Assembly: GCF_024129865.1 (NCBI RefSeq)
Contig: NZ_JAMYFE010000019.1
Span: 26,813-90,812 of the forward strand
From: Stieleria tagensis
Lineage (GTDB): Bacteria; Planctomycetota; Planctomycetia; Pirellulales; Pirellulaceae
Direction of reading: 5' to 3'
DNA length: 64,000 nt
The notes below the pieces were generated by a model. It ran no database searches. It worked only from the letters and a program-made list of their open reading frames with translations, and was not told where the DNA came from. Below are positions 46,201 to 54,655 of the stretch, piece after piece; position 1 is the stretch's first letter; each line of letters starts with the position of its first letter. Made by a program: the position numbers and the translations under genes.

Positions 46201-49008
46201 TTGGATTGGCAAACCTATTTAGACGTGATCGACCGAACCCGGTACAACGACGATCATCAACAAGCCAATTCGCGAATCGACTCGCGGCGTTGGAAAACGG
46301 ACCCGTTTATCTCGGCAGGCAAGCCGTTGGAATCAATGGCACGAGACCTTGGCCGTGGGCTACAGCAGCTGGAGCCTGAATTTGAATCCGCTCGTGACGT
46401 GCTCCGGCAATATGCCCTGACCCTTTCGGAACAAGCACGCCAGGCTGCCGAAGCGGCCACCATCGCCCAACAGCAAACCGACCAGCGACCCGATGCCACC
46501 TCGGAGGCTGCGGAACAGGTCAAACCCCAGCAACAGGAAGCGGTCGAGAAAGCCACCGAAACGATTCAGTCGCTGATCGATCAAGCTAACACCGCTGACA
46601 TCGTCGACCAACAACAGCGCGAGGTCGCACGCGATGCGGATGCCGCCGCCGAACTGATCGCCGATGCGCTGCGGGAAACCAATCAAGCGCTCAAGCAATC
46701 CGATTCAGCAACCTCCGATTCACAACGCGACGAAGCGATGGAGGCGGTCGAACAAACTCTGGAACAACTTTCACAACGTCTAGATCAAGCCGCCGAACAC
46801 TTCGAGAAAATTGAGAACGGGGAAGACATCGCCGAGTCACGTGAGCAGTTGCGCCAGGCAGAGCAACAGCTCAACGACGCTTCGCAATTGGATCAACGCT
46901 ACGACAGCGCCCAGAAAATGGCTGATTCAGCCAAGCAAGACCCACGTGAATTGTTGAAAAAACTGGAGCAAGAACTCAAACGCAACGAGGAAATGCAGAG
47001 GGCGCTCAGCGATATCTCCGCTGAAATGGTTCGCGATGCGGCCAACAATTTAGAACAGGCCGCCAAAAACGAAGACACGCTCAATCGTAGGTTGGAATCC
47101 GAGGATGGCGCCTTCGCCGAACAGAAACGGCAAAAGCAATTGATGCTCAATGAGTTTGTGCAACGTGCCCAGACGCTGCGAGATCGCACGCTGGCGACGG
47201 CTGCTCAGGCCGAGGGCTGGGCCAACGAACCGCAGGCTGAAAAGACGGTCAACGATATCCGCGAACAAATCAGTCAAGCCATGCGCGACGCCCAACAGGT
47301 GGCCGACGGCAATCCCACGCTGGACGAATTGCAAGCCGGCATCGCAACTATGCAACGGCAACTCCAGCAAGCCGCAAAACAAACGCAGCAAGTCGCTCAG
47401 CAGTCCAGTGAAAACGCTGCCAAAGATCTGCACGGTGATGCGAAGAAACGCAATTCCACTGCGGCAAACATGGGACAAAAATCGAATCATTTGCGAAACG
47501 AAGAACTGCGTGCGCTGGACCAACAACGACAACGATGGCGTTCGGCCGAAAATGATGCCGGCAATCGATTCCGATCCGCCGAGCGACAACAACAGCAAGC
47601 CGAAGCAGCGATCAAACGTGAACAGCAGAATCTGAAGAAGCACCCGGACAACGAAGGGATTCAGAACGAGATCCAGAAACAAACTGATCGCCGCGACCAG
47701 GCCAAGGCGCTTGTCGAGCAGACAGAACAGACCAAGAAACTGGCGGTGGAGCGTCGTGAACAAGCCAACAAGCGGGCTAATCAGATCAACGAGTCGAAAT
47801 CACAGCCGTTCGAAAAACCCAACCCCGCCGCCGAATTGGCTCATCGAGCCACTCAAGATGCTGCCGAGCGAATGCAGGAACTGGCGACAGAACTGAAGCA
47901 GCTTGGCGAACAATCCGAATTCGATTCCCAACTGAGCGCGTCTGAGGAGTCGGCGGAGAACCTGGTGCGTGAACAACAGAAGGTTGAAAATGAAGTGCAA
48001 GCTGCTGCGGATGATCTGGCACGTGCGGCACGGCACGAATCACGTCTGGACAAACAGCAACTCGCCGATCAATTGCAACAGGCGTCTGATCAAACGGAAA
48101 CCAAGGCTGGACAAGCCGCCCAGCAAGCCGGCGAACAATTGAATCGAGCAACCAAGAACAGCGAGCGCGCTGCACAGGCCGGTGATGCGCTGGAATCGGC
48201 AGCAGAACAGATCGCCCAGCAGGCCGCTGCGGTCGGCCAGCTGTTGCAGCAAAGCCAGGCCGAATCCTCGCCGTCAGAATCCTCGCAATCGCAGGCGTCT
48301 GAGGGGCAATCGCAGGCCTCCGATCTGGCACAGCAGCCGTCGGAACAACCCAGCCCGGCCCCCAGTGCCGATGCCTCCCAATCGTCCGGCCAATCCGCTT
48401 CCGGGCAATCGCCGGCGGGAACGCAAAACCCGTCTTCATCCGCTCCCTCGCGCGCCCAACAAATGGCACAGACACTGGATGAACTGGATCAATCGATCGC
48501 AGCCGAAAGCCAGGCACAGGGAGCACAAGCTCAGCAATCACCGGGCGACGAATCGGGCCAGCCCACTGGCCAACCCGCCAATCAGAACTCGCAATCCCAA
48601 CCGGGAGCAGCATCTGACAACGCCTCGTCAGACGCGCCACCGCAAAACGCGATGCAGGCGTCGCCCACTCTGGCGCAGATGATGCAGGCTCAAATGCAAC
48701 AAGCCGCCCGCCAACGCATGCAAAGTCTGCAACAGGCACGTGCCGGTCAGGAACCCAACCAACCGACGTCATCGCCAGACGCTCCGTCCAGTCCGGGGAC
48801 AGAGTCGGGGCAAGGGCAACCGCCGGCTGGCTCGGGCGACGTTGATCTATTGCGTGGTCCGATCCAGGACGGTCAATGGGGCGATTTGCGTCGCCGCGGT
48901 GTGGATGATGCTGCGCAAGGCCGGGGATCACGAATTCCACCTGGCTATGCCCGCGAGATCCAAGCCTATTTCAAAGCGATTTCGAAACGCGCCGCGGAGT
49001 CGAAGTGA
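43219..49008 (+). CDS. Giant 1929-residue membrane coiled-coil protein
   Basis: The largest gene here. Two membrane helices lie at about residues 33-57 and 62-85, and a third at about 158-178. A soluble beta-rich part follows to about 560, resembling DUF4175-type proteins. Helical segments dominate from about 570, and from about 1050 to 1650 the sequence is Gln/Ala/Glu-rich coiled coil (ALTLSEQARQAAEAATIAQQ). A low-complexity Gln/Ser/Pro tail (about 1675-1870) follows, then a conserved-looking end, GYAREIQAYFKAISKRAAES. This resembles the large subunit found beside vWA/MoxR genes. The ATG at 43219 has AGGAA six bases upstream; an ATG at 43213 is possible. Confidence 0.8.
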   Translation: MATVNNETLLRSDLDPITIATLNAFRRRRGLLLMMRGLGVGLLVFISLALVLATLDYLLFFSDGIRWCASLGIYLVTAVAVWLAGVAPMRSNDPLEIARHVEAVAPRLREDLVSAVELSDPESDNGSAYFRRILQSRVARRIARVDVGSVLPLRLIQRWLLSGGLVAAFCIALMFIPSAQFARRFARAALPGIAIERASRTKVTILNPSPPSGYVAQRDAVGVIARVWGADDDDVMLHWRSADGTSGETIMTPRVNASDFQPGNAPVDELASASSPTDPPGGRFAANLSVGSVPIQYRITAGDAITLWHELTPLPRPRVLRFEKLYRLPTYAKLADRSADEEHGDLKALQGSIAEVTVTFDQPVESPLVRFGTRGTKVQMEAVDDSATKFLAKLSIKTSGQYQVDATSVRSGLNNPFSPNNTITPVLDTPPVIHWGDQVNPKQLVSSLDVLPLTVTVQDDLPIERITQEFQLNGGPFTSIEKHIETPDRRIELDWNWDLMDRMGDASESQKLSPGDVIQTRMVAVDRRGTRTQSETIELLIAGDGFNADRHQFLHPLSETTAQITKWARGTEQLAKSLKEIGDTGNYDPLPTLNEQWKTLQSESVGLVKAIEQTLRGMGNPASASLTELSGRAVIDIETRVDGLIKRMDWLSQQQEPKWENQRKRFRSESGRLADQASFQSDRLAKLAENRFSLALTAALFADVTTVQQNVDRINEQMPPNRLPRYLTLVSGQLKELDRLIAQYEPLLSPTTQQHLSGESWMRWSQRWTIQMETLLEDDASRDQAFAVLESLRQQIKDKPQQVIDSRLHDEVLRWGRDLRKEMFYLSDLTRKLNDTGKEWAKAKSNADRDKNADDAIISGLDLRWRQLDWEQTLNQLTVRTAGQERLNRARTQVDLDYAADQNLFLRAIKNVTSDGFQPYRDQPPEKVLDQISGAIGMLQARSDIAASRNHLLAIRQGERMDDSSPIRKLYHPIWLRLQMDRIELGLRYLRQSNLDWQTYLDVIDRTRYNDDHQQANSRIDSRRWKTDPFISAGKPLESMARDLGRGLQQLEPEFESARDVLRQYALTLSEQARQAAEAATIAQQQTDQRPDATSEAAEQVKPQQQEAVEKATETIQSLIDQANTADIVDQQQREVARDADAAAELIADALRETNQALKQSDSATSDSQRDEAMEAVEQTLEQLSQRLDQAAEHFEKIENGEDIAESREQLRQAEQQLNDASQLDQRYDSAQKMADSAKQDPRELLKKLEQELKRNEEMQRALSDISAEMVRDAANNLEQAAKNEDTLNRRLESEDGAFAEQKRQKQLMLNEFVQRAQTLRDRTLATAAQAEGWANEPQAEKTVNDIREQISQAMRDAQQVADGNPTLDELQAGIATMQRQLQQAAKQTQQVAQQSSENAAKDLHGDAKKRNSTAANMGQKSNHLRNEELRALDQQRQRWRSAENDAGNRFRSAERQQQQAEAAIKREQQNLKKHPDNEGIQNEIQKQTDRRDQAKALVEQTEQTKKLAVERREQANKRANQINESKSQPFEKPNPAAELAHRATQDAAERMQELATELKQLGEQSEFDSQLSASEESAENLVREQQKVENEVQAAADDLARAARHESRLDKQQLADQLQQASDQTETKAGQAAQQAGEQLNRATKNSERAAQAGDALESAAEQIAQQAAAVGQLLQQSQAESSPSESSQSQASEGQSQASDLAQQPSEQPSPAPSADASQSSGQSASGQSPAGTQNPSSSAPSRAQQMAQTLDELDQSIAAESQAQGAQAQQSPGDESGQPTGQPANQNSQSQPGAASDNASSDAPPQNAMQASPTLAQMMQAQMQQAARQRMQSLQQARAGQEPNQPTSSPDAPSSPGTESGQGQPPAGSGDVDLLRGPIQDGQWGDLRRRGVDDAAQGRGSRIPPGYAREIQAYFKAISKRAAESK

Positions 49009-50120
49009 TGCAGATGCCAGTTCGAAACGCAGACCTAAACCGGCGGAAATGGATGCTGGCCTTGTCCGGCATCTTAACGACGACGCTCACCCAGCGCAGC
49101 GGTGCAGCCGATCCAGAGTCTGTCGAGAATTTGTATGTCGACGATCAACTGGATCTCGCATGTGAACGCGCTGCTGAATTCCTGATCAATAATCAAAACT
49201 CCAGCGGATCGATCACCGATCGTGGTCACGAAGTCGCATTGACGTCGCTGGCAATCATGGCGCTCGCTTCGCTGGGGATCGAACCTTCCGAACCGAGCAA
49301 ACGTGGCCGGGCGCTGCAATCCGCATTGGACTTTGTCCTGGACCCGAAACATCAGAACAAGTTGGGCTACTTTGGTGAACATGACGGTTCACGGATGTAC
49401 GGGCATGGGATCGTCACGTTGATGCTGACCGAAATGCTAGGCATGGGCGCCACGATTGAACAAAATGTGCAGATCCATCAACGGTTGGAGAAATCGCTGC
49501 GGTTGATTTTGTCATCCCAAGCGGTTCGAAAAGAACGCATGCTGGTCGGCGGATGGCGCTATTCGCCTCAGTCGCACGATAGCGATTTGTCGGTCACGAT
49601 CTGGCAACTGATGGCACTGCGATCGGCAAAAAATGATGGGATGGATATCCCCAGCCAGGCGATCGACAGCGCGCTGGATTACCTGCGCAATTCGTTCACC
49701 GGTCGCCGCAACGGCGACACGGTCGGTGAAGGTGGATTCAGTTACACGCCCGGCCAGTCGCGACCTTCGTTCACGATGACCGCTGCCGGTTTACTGGCAA
49801 TGCAGGTCTGCGGCCAATACGATGCGCCCGAGGTAACCGCTTCTGCCGATTGGTTGTTGACCCATCAACCCAAAGCCAATGAACGGTATCTGTTTTACGG
49901 GTTGTACTATTACGCACAAGGCATGCACCAGGTCGGTGGCAAGTATGCCGATGATTCCAGTCGAGTCGTTTCGACGTTGCTGTTGCCGCGGCAACGACGC
50001 GATGGTTCCTGGATGTCGCCTGGCGGCGAAGAACGTAACGTCGGCATGGTCTACTCCACCTCGCTCGCTCTGCTCTCACTGTCCGTACGCTATCACTACC
50101 TGCCGATCTATCAACGATGA
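49008..50120 (+). CDS. Terpenoid-cyclase-fold (prenyltransferase-repeat) protein
   Basis: A 370-residue protein. The N-terminus RRKWMLALSGILTTTLTQRS looks like a Tat-type signal with a weak hydrophobic core. Helical alpha/alpha-barrel repeats of the squalene-cyclase/prenyltransferase type follow, for example ALTSLAIMALASLGIEPS, VGGWRYSPQSHDSDLSVTIW and EGGFSYTPGQSRPSFTMTAA. No cyclase DxDD or substrate residues stand out, so a binding or scaffold role is possible. The ATG overlaps the previous stop (TGATG), and its stop overlaps the next start, so it is part of the operon. Confidence 0.75.
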   Translation: MQMPVRNADLNRRKWMLALSGILTTTLTQRSGAADPESVENLYVDDQLDLACERAAEFLINNQNSSGSITDRGHEVALTSLAIMALASLGIEPSEPSKRGRALQSALDFVLDPKHQNKLGYFGEHDGSRMYGHGIVTLMLTEMLGMGATIEQNVQIHQRLEKSLRLILSSQAVRKERMLVGGWRYSPQSHDSDLSVTIWQLMALRSAKNDGMDIPSQAIDSALDYLRNSFTGRRNGDTVGEGGFSYTPGQSRPSFTMTAAGLLAMQVCGQYDAPEVTASADWLLTHQPKANERYLFYGLYYYAQGMHQVGGKYADDSSRVVSTLLLPRQRRDGSWMSPGGEERNVGMVYSTSLALLSLSVRYHYLPIYQR

Positions 50121-50854
50121 CCGAGATTCACACTGCGGGCCCCCAGGCAATCGGCGAGGTTCAACCGCTTGATTTCTTGGTCGTTGCGCCCCATCCCGAT
50201 GATGCGGAACTGGGGATGGGCGGCACGATCGCCAAAATGGTCTCGCAAGGCATGCGAGTCGGTATCTTGGACCTGACCACCGGTGAACCGACTCCCAACG
50301 GCAGTGAATCCATTCGTCGCGCCGAAACGTTGCGAGCCACCGAGATCTTGAATGTCACTTGGCGGGGCAATGCTGGTTTGGTCAACCGCGAGCTGCAGCA
50401 CAGTTTGGAAGCGAGAAAGTGCATTGCCAGCTACTTTCGGATGCTGCGTCCGCGCTGGGTGTTTGCTCCGTACTACCACGATGCGCATCCAGATCATGTG
50501 GCAGCCACCGAGTTGATCGAAGCCGCACGATTCTGGGCCAAGTTAAGCAAGACAGACATGCCGGGCGAGCGGTTTCATCCTGAACGCGTGTTTTATTACT
50601 TCTGCATTCATCTGCGACTCGCGGTGCAGCCGAGTTGGATCGTTGATATCAGCGACACCTATGACATGAAACGCGATTCCATCGCTGCCTACCAAAGTCA
50701 ATTTGTGACCGGGCGACCTACCGACGCGCCGACCCTATTGGACCGTTTGGAGACCGATGCGGCCTACTTTGGAAACTTGATCGCCCGTCGTTATGGCGAA
50801 CCCTTTGCGACCAAAGAGCCACTCGCCCTGTCGTCACTGCGCGATGTTTTCTGA
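50117..50854 (+). CDS. bshB1: PIG-L family deacetylase, BshB1-like
   Basis: A 245-residue soluble metal-dependent N-deacetylase. The signature is APHPDDAELGMGG (zinc ligands His26 and Asp29), and a second ligand region HDAHPDHVAATELI lies near residue 120-130. BshB1 enzymes remove the acetyl group from GlcNAc-malate in bacillithiol synthesis; the length and start fit that group. Neither BshA nor BshC is in the window, and a similar LmbE-like deacetylase would look alike. It is the last gene of the operon and starts within the stop of the upstream gene (ATGA). Confidence 0.75.
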   Translation: MTEIHTAGPQAIGEVQPLDFLVVAPHPDDAELGMGGTIAKMVSQGMRVGILDLTTGEPTPNGSESIRRAETLRATEILNVTWRGNAGLVNRELQHSLEARKCIASYFRMLRPRWVFAPYYHDAHPDHVAATELIEAARFWAKLSKTDMPGERFHPERVFYYFCIHLRLAVQPSWIVDISDTYDMKRDSIAAYQSQFVTGRPTDAPTLLDRLETDAAYFGNLIARRYGEPFATKEPLALSSLRDVF

Positions 50855-50893
50855 GAGTGCACTCTTCGCGCGTGACCTGAATCCCTCGTTGAC

Positions 50894-51084
50894 CGGGCTG
50901 TTGATGTAGTAACCCGACGCGTGAGTTTTGAAGCCAGCGCTTTTATGGTAACCCGACGCGTCACTTCAACGGCGCTGGTGTGGAGGATTTATCCGACTCG
51001 GGTGAGGGTTTTCTGCGAAGAATAAAGCCGGTCGGATAAATCCTCCACACCAACTAGCGACCGGCTAATTAAATCAACAGCCCG
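50894..51084. repeat. MITE-like element with family C fragments and family B palindrome (copy 4)
   Basis: Outer inverted ends CGGGCTGTTGAT (50894-50905) and its complement (51073-51084) match those of the element at 9262. Inside are fragments of family C (AACCCGACGCG twice, 50910-50960) and a full family B palindrome (arms 50976-50997 and 51031-51052) with the same centre as at 37481-37513. This is a composite of nested elements. It lies 40 bases after the deacetylase stop. Confidence 0.75.
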
Positions 51085-51359
51085 GTCGGGTTACCATAAA
51101 AGCGCTGGCTTCAAAACTGACGCTTCGGGCTACTAAAAACCAATGCCGGCAATACAGGGAATTTTGTTCCTAGCCTCGGAGGGTGGTACATGGTCTCACA
51201 CAGCGTTGCATCATTGTGTCGCCCTTCGGGCGATGGGGTTCATTTCCTTCAGTATCCGGCGACTGACGCCATCGGCAGTTATTTTGTCGCCCGCTGGGCT
51301 GTAGAAAGCCCTGGCTTCAAAACTGGCGCGCCCGTGTTGGCTTGAATGCGCAATTCGGA
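51085..51359. other. Intergenic region with short direct repeats
   Basis: Together with the element at 50894, the stretch 50855-51359 holds no gene that I can support. A segment around CTGGCTTCAAAACTGACGC (near 51104) recurs as CTGGCTTCAAAACTGGCGC (near 51311). A short inverted run CGCCCTTCGGGCG lies near 51221. These look like decayed repeats. Confidence 0.5.
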
Positions 51360-52418
51360 TCACGAGGCGTTGGTTGCGAAGTGATCGGCGATTTTCTGTT
51401 TGGTCGGTTGCTCAATCACACCGCGTTCTGTGACGATCGCCGTGACCAGCTCTGCCGGCGTGACGTCAAACGCGGGGTTCAACACATTGGCTTGGTCCGG
51501 CACCAGTTTGATGCCGTGCGGTGCGGCGACTTCTTCGCGGGCCCGCTGTTCGATCGGAATCTCGTCGCCAGAATCCAATGTTAAATCAAAGGTGTTGGTG
51601 GGGGCGGCGACGTAGAACGGGATGCCGTGGTGGCGCGCCAACACGGCGACCGGATAGGTCCCGATCTTGTTGGCGACGTCCCCGCGCGCCGTGATCCGGT
51701 CGGCGCCCACAATCACCGCTTGAATCATGTCTTGTCGCATCATCGATCCGGCCATCGAATCGGTGATGACGGTGACGTCGATTCCGGCCTGGGAAAGTTC
51801 CCAGGCGGTCAAACGGCCACCCTGCAGCAACGGTCTGGTTTCATCGGCGAAAACTTTGGGTGCCCTCCCGGACTGCTGCAGATGATAGATCGGCGCCAAT
51901 GCCGTGCCCCAAGTCGATGTGGCCAACCCGCCGGCGTTGCAATGGGTCAACACGCTGGCGGCGCCGGACAGCAACGCGGCGCCGTTGCGCCCGATCGCAT
52001 GGCACATCGCGCGATCTTCGTCGTGAATCGCCCGTGCCTCGGCGACCAGTCGCTGTTGAAGTTCGCCAGTTGGCGTCGATTCGACGACCGCACGCATGCG
52101 GTCCAGTGCCCAAAACAGGTTGACCGCCGTCGGACGGCTGGTCGCGAGCGATTGGATGGCTGCCAGGTAGGCTGACTTGTCACTGGTGTTGTGATCGGAA
52201 ATTGCGTCGTCGCCAGCGGCGGCAGATCCGGCCAGACAGACCCCGTAGGCCGCTGCGATTCCGATAGCCGGAGCTCCGCGGACGACCAATCGCACAATCG
52301 CATCGTGGACCTGGGGGACCGTGGTGCAGCGCAGTTCGGTCAATTCGCCGGGCAGTTTGGTTTGATCAATCAGAACCAGTGTGTCATCTACAAAACGCAG
52401 GGTTTCTGGTGCAGACAT
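51360..52418 (-). CDS. mtnA: S-methyl-5-thioribose-1-phosphate isomerase
   Basis: A 352-residue enzyme that converts methylthioribose-1-phosphate to methylthioribulose-1-phosphate in the methionine salvage pathway. The family marks are VRGAPAIGIAAAYGVCLAG, THCNAGGLATSTWGTALAPI with the active-site Cys, VIVGADRITARGDVANKIGT and IPFYVAAPTNTFDLTL. The length fits. I placed the start at the ATG at 52418 (MSAPETLRFVDDT); the open frame runs on to 53006, but the conserved N-terminus (DDTLVLIDQTKLPGE) lies right after this ATG. No other methionine-salvage gene is nearby. Confidence 0.9.
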   Translation of the reverse strand: MSAPETLRFVDDTLVLIDQTKLPGELTELRCTTVPQVHDAIVRLVVRGAPAIGIAAAYGVCLAGSAAAGDDAISDHNTSDKSAYLAAIQSLATSRPTAVNLFWALDRMRAVVESTPTGELQQRLVAEARAIHDEDRAMCHAIGRNGAALLSGAASVLTHCNAGGLATSTWGTALAPIYHLQQSGRAPKVFADETRPLLQGGRLTAWELSQAGIDVTVITDSMAGSMMRQDMIQAVIVGADRITARGDVANKIGTYPVAVLARHHGIPFYVAAPTNTFDLTLDSGDEIPIEQRAREEVAAPHGIKLVPDQANVLNPAFDVTPAELVTAIVTERGVIEQPTKQKIADHFATNAS

Positions 52419-52553
52419 GTTCGCAAGCAGGTCGTTAAATGGTTTGGGCTGAAATGGTTCCGCACCCGCGGGGGCTTCACCGGGAACCGTGTACATTAAA
52501 CAATGCAGCCCTGACGCGCAAATGACAGGCACCACTTCCCCGAGAATGAATCG

Positions 52554-53810
52554 TTGATCGCATTTTGGATTACGCTCCCGATCGGGTTGCGGATGGCACT
52601 CTTGGCAGTACTGGGAATTGTCATCGGTGCTTTTGCAAATCACCTGATCTATCGCTACGCCTGGTTTCCGCGAAAGATCGGTCCCTGGGGGCCTGCGGAA
52701 CTGAATACCCCGCCGCGAACTCCATTTGATCGGATCCCGATTTTTGGCTGGTTGGGGCTGCGACGTGAATCGTCGGTTCATGGCCGTGGGTATTGGATTC
52801 GTCCGCTGTTGATCGAACTCGCGTTGGCGGTTTGTATTCCCGCCTATTACTGGTTCCAGACCCAGACCGGGCTGCTGCTGCCGGTCGCGTATCGCGGCGC
52901 CGCGCAGATTGCCGCCCACGAGCCCTGGATGACACAGATTTTCTGGGCGCACGCGATTTTGATCACATTGATGGTCGCCGCGACGTTTATCGATTTTGAC
53001 GAGCAAACGATCCCGGATCTGCTGACGATCCCGGGGACACTGATCGCACTATTGCTGGCCAGTTTTTCGCTGTTTGTTTTCCTGCCGGCGTCGGTTGGTG
53101 GCACCGCTCCCATTCCCACCCTGTTCTTTTTGCCGGCTGCCTTGGCACCGAAATGGTTTGGGCCAACTGGTTGGTGGACGGGATTCGGGATTTGGACGGC
53201 CTGGTGCTTTGCTCTGGCCAACCGCCGTGTGATTCTGCGCCGCGGGCCGCTCAAGGCGATTGACTATTTTTTTGCGTCCTTGCGGCGTGACCCGTACTGG
53301 ATCCACAAGTTGGCGATGTGGATCATCGGTGCGGTATTGATTCGAATCGCGTTTGGAATCAGCGGCAGCACCTGGATCGGGCTGCTGACCGCGTTGATCG
53401 GTCTGGGGGTAGGTGGCGGAGTGGTTTGGGCCATTCGCATCGTGGGCAGCCTGGCGATGCGACGCGAGGCCCTGGGGTTTGGCGACGTCACCCTAATGGC
53501 CATGATTGGCGCATTCATCGGCTGGCAGGGTGCTGTAATCTCGTTCTTTCTGGCCCCGATTGCCGCCATTCTGATCGTTCTGGTCTACTTCATCGTGACA
53601 CGAAACTCAGAAATCCCGTTTGGACCGTATCTGTGCGCCGGAACGTTGTTGACAATTTTCTGGTGGGATCGACTGTTAAATGGCTGGTTCCTGGGGAACT
53701 TGGCAATCTTGGGCCCATTTATGCTTTGGCTGTTTATTGCCTTGACGGGTATGATGGGAGTGATGCTTTTTGTTTGGCGCATTTTTAAAGAGAGATATCT
53801 CAGTGAATAA
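52554..53810 (+). CDS. Type IV prepilin peptidase family protein (A24)
   Basis: A 418-residue integral membrane aspartic protease. The two catalytic Asp positions are [14 protein letters not shown] (Asp147) and [16 protein letters not shown] (Asp311), both in the family arrangement. About eight hydrophobic helices are visible. The N-terminal region (residues 33-85) aligns with the methylase domain of PilD but lacks its zinc-binding Cys pairs. An insert separates the two halves, making it longer than usual. It would cut prepilin-like leaders such as that of the DUF1559 protein at 6208. The TTG at 52554 is a tentative start; ATG at 52593 is an alternative. Confidence 0.8.
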   Translation: MIAFWITLPIGLRMALLAVLGIVIGAFANHLIYRYAWFPRKIGPWGPAELNTPPRTPFDRIPIFGWLGLRRESSVHGRGYWIRPLLIELALAVCIPAYYWFQTQTGLLLPVAYRGAAQIAAHEPWMTQIFWAHAILITLMVAATFIDFDEQTIPDLLTIPGTLIALLLASFSLFVFLPASVGGTAPIPTLFFLPAALAPKWFGPTGWWTGFGIWTAWCFALANRRVILRRGPLKAIDYFFASLRRDPYWIHKLAMWIIGAVLIRIAFGISGSTWIGLLTALIGLGVGGGVVWAIRIVGSLAMRREALGFGDVTLMAMIGAFIGWQGAVISFFLAPIAAILIVLVYFIVTRNSEIPFGPYLCAGTLLTIFWWDRLLNGWFLGNLAILGPFMLWLFIALTGMMGVMLFVWRIFKERYLSE

Positions 53811-54639
53811 CCGATCAGCAAACCACGCTCGCCAGCGCAATCGGCCTGTAACTGTCCGTATCGCCTGCGCACTCCTATGGATGGCCCCCCTGCTCGGTGC
53901 AGCCGGTTGTGCAGACACCGCGACGCTGAATGCGGAAACACCTGGGGCAACCAATGAATTGATCCAGCCCACGTCAACCAACAGCGGTGAATCCGCCGCA
54001 TCCACCGACGTCGCCGCAGCTAAACCGGCTGACAGCAAAACGAGTGCGGACAACGATTCCGGCACCGCCAGTAGCGACCTTGAGAAAACGGCCGTGGCAG
54101 AATCAGAAGATTCCCAACCAGCCAAGACTTCGACTAGCCCCAAAACTGAAACGAAAACCGTGACTGAATCGAACGACGATAAAACCGAACCAGAGAAAAA
54201 GACGACGGTGACAAAACCGGTCAAACAAAAATACAAAACCGTGACTTCCTACAACCCGCTCAGCGAGTTGGCGAAGTATGTGATTTTGCAGAAAGGCACC
54301 GAGCGGGCCGGTGACGGCGGATACACATTGACCAAAGACGCCGGCACCTACGTTTGCCGACAGTGCAACGCCCAGCTTTATCGCAGTAACGACAAATTCG
54401 AAAGCCACTGTGGCTGGCCGAGTTTTGACGACGAAATTGACGGCGCCGTTCGACGCCAACCCGATGCCGATGGCTTTCGCGTCGAAATCGTCTGCGCCAA
54501 TTGCGGCGGCCACCTCGGACACGTCTTCGAAGGCGAACGTCTGACCGACAAGAACACACGTCACTGTGTCAATTCGATCTCCATGAAGTTCATTCCCGAT
54601 GGCGAAGAACTGCCCGAGAAATTGATCATCAAAAAATAG
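53803..54639 (+). CDS. msrB: Exported peptide-methionine (R)-S-oxide reductase
   Basis: A 278-residue protein. A hydrophobic N-terminus ending in GAAGCADT (possible lipobox Cys36) suggests a membrane-anchored lipoprotein. A Ser/Thr/Lys-rich linker of about 100 residues follows. The MsrB domain (about 150-278) has zinc-type pairs CRQC (185-188) and CANC (231-234), the motif [18 protein letters not shown], and RHCVNSIS with catalytic Cys255. MsrB reduces methionine R-sulfoxide in oxidised proteins. The GTG at 53803 overlaps the end of the peptidase gene (stop 53808-53810), so the two are likely coupled. Confidence 0.9.
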   Translation: MNNRSANHARQRNRPVTVRIACALLWMAPLLGAAGCADTATLNAETPGATNELIQPTSTNSGESAASTDVAAAKPADSKTSADNDSGTASSDLEKTAVAESEDSQPAKTSTSPKTETKTVTESNDDKTEPEKKTTVTKPVKQKYKTVTSYNPLSELAKYVILQKGTERAGDGGYTLTKDAGTYVCRQCNAQLYRSNDKFESHCGWPSFDDEIDGAVRRQPDADGFRVEIVCANCGGHLGHVFEGERLTDKNTRHCVNSISMKFIPDGEELPEKLIIKK

Positions 54640-54655
54640 ATCGCACAAGCCACGC

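Noticed and set aside
47786..48940. Open frame of 384 codons on the minus strand within the giant gene
   Set aside because: A shadow of the low-complexity Gln-rich coding strand; no plausible protein composition.
9262..51084. A CRISPR array formed by the recurring repeats
   Set aside because: Copies are dispersed, palindromic and far apart, with no regular spacers and no cas genes.
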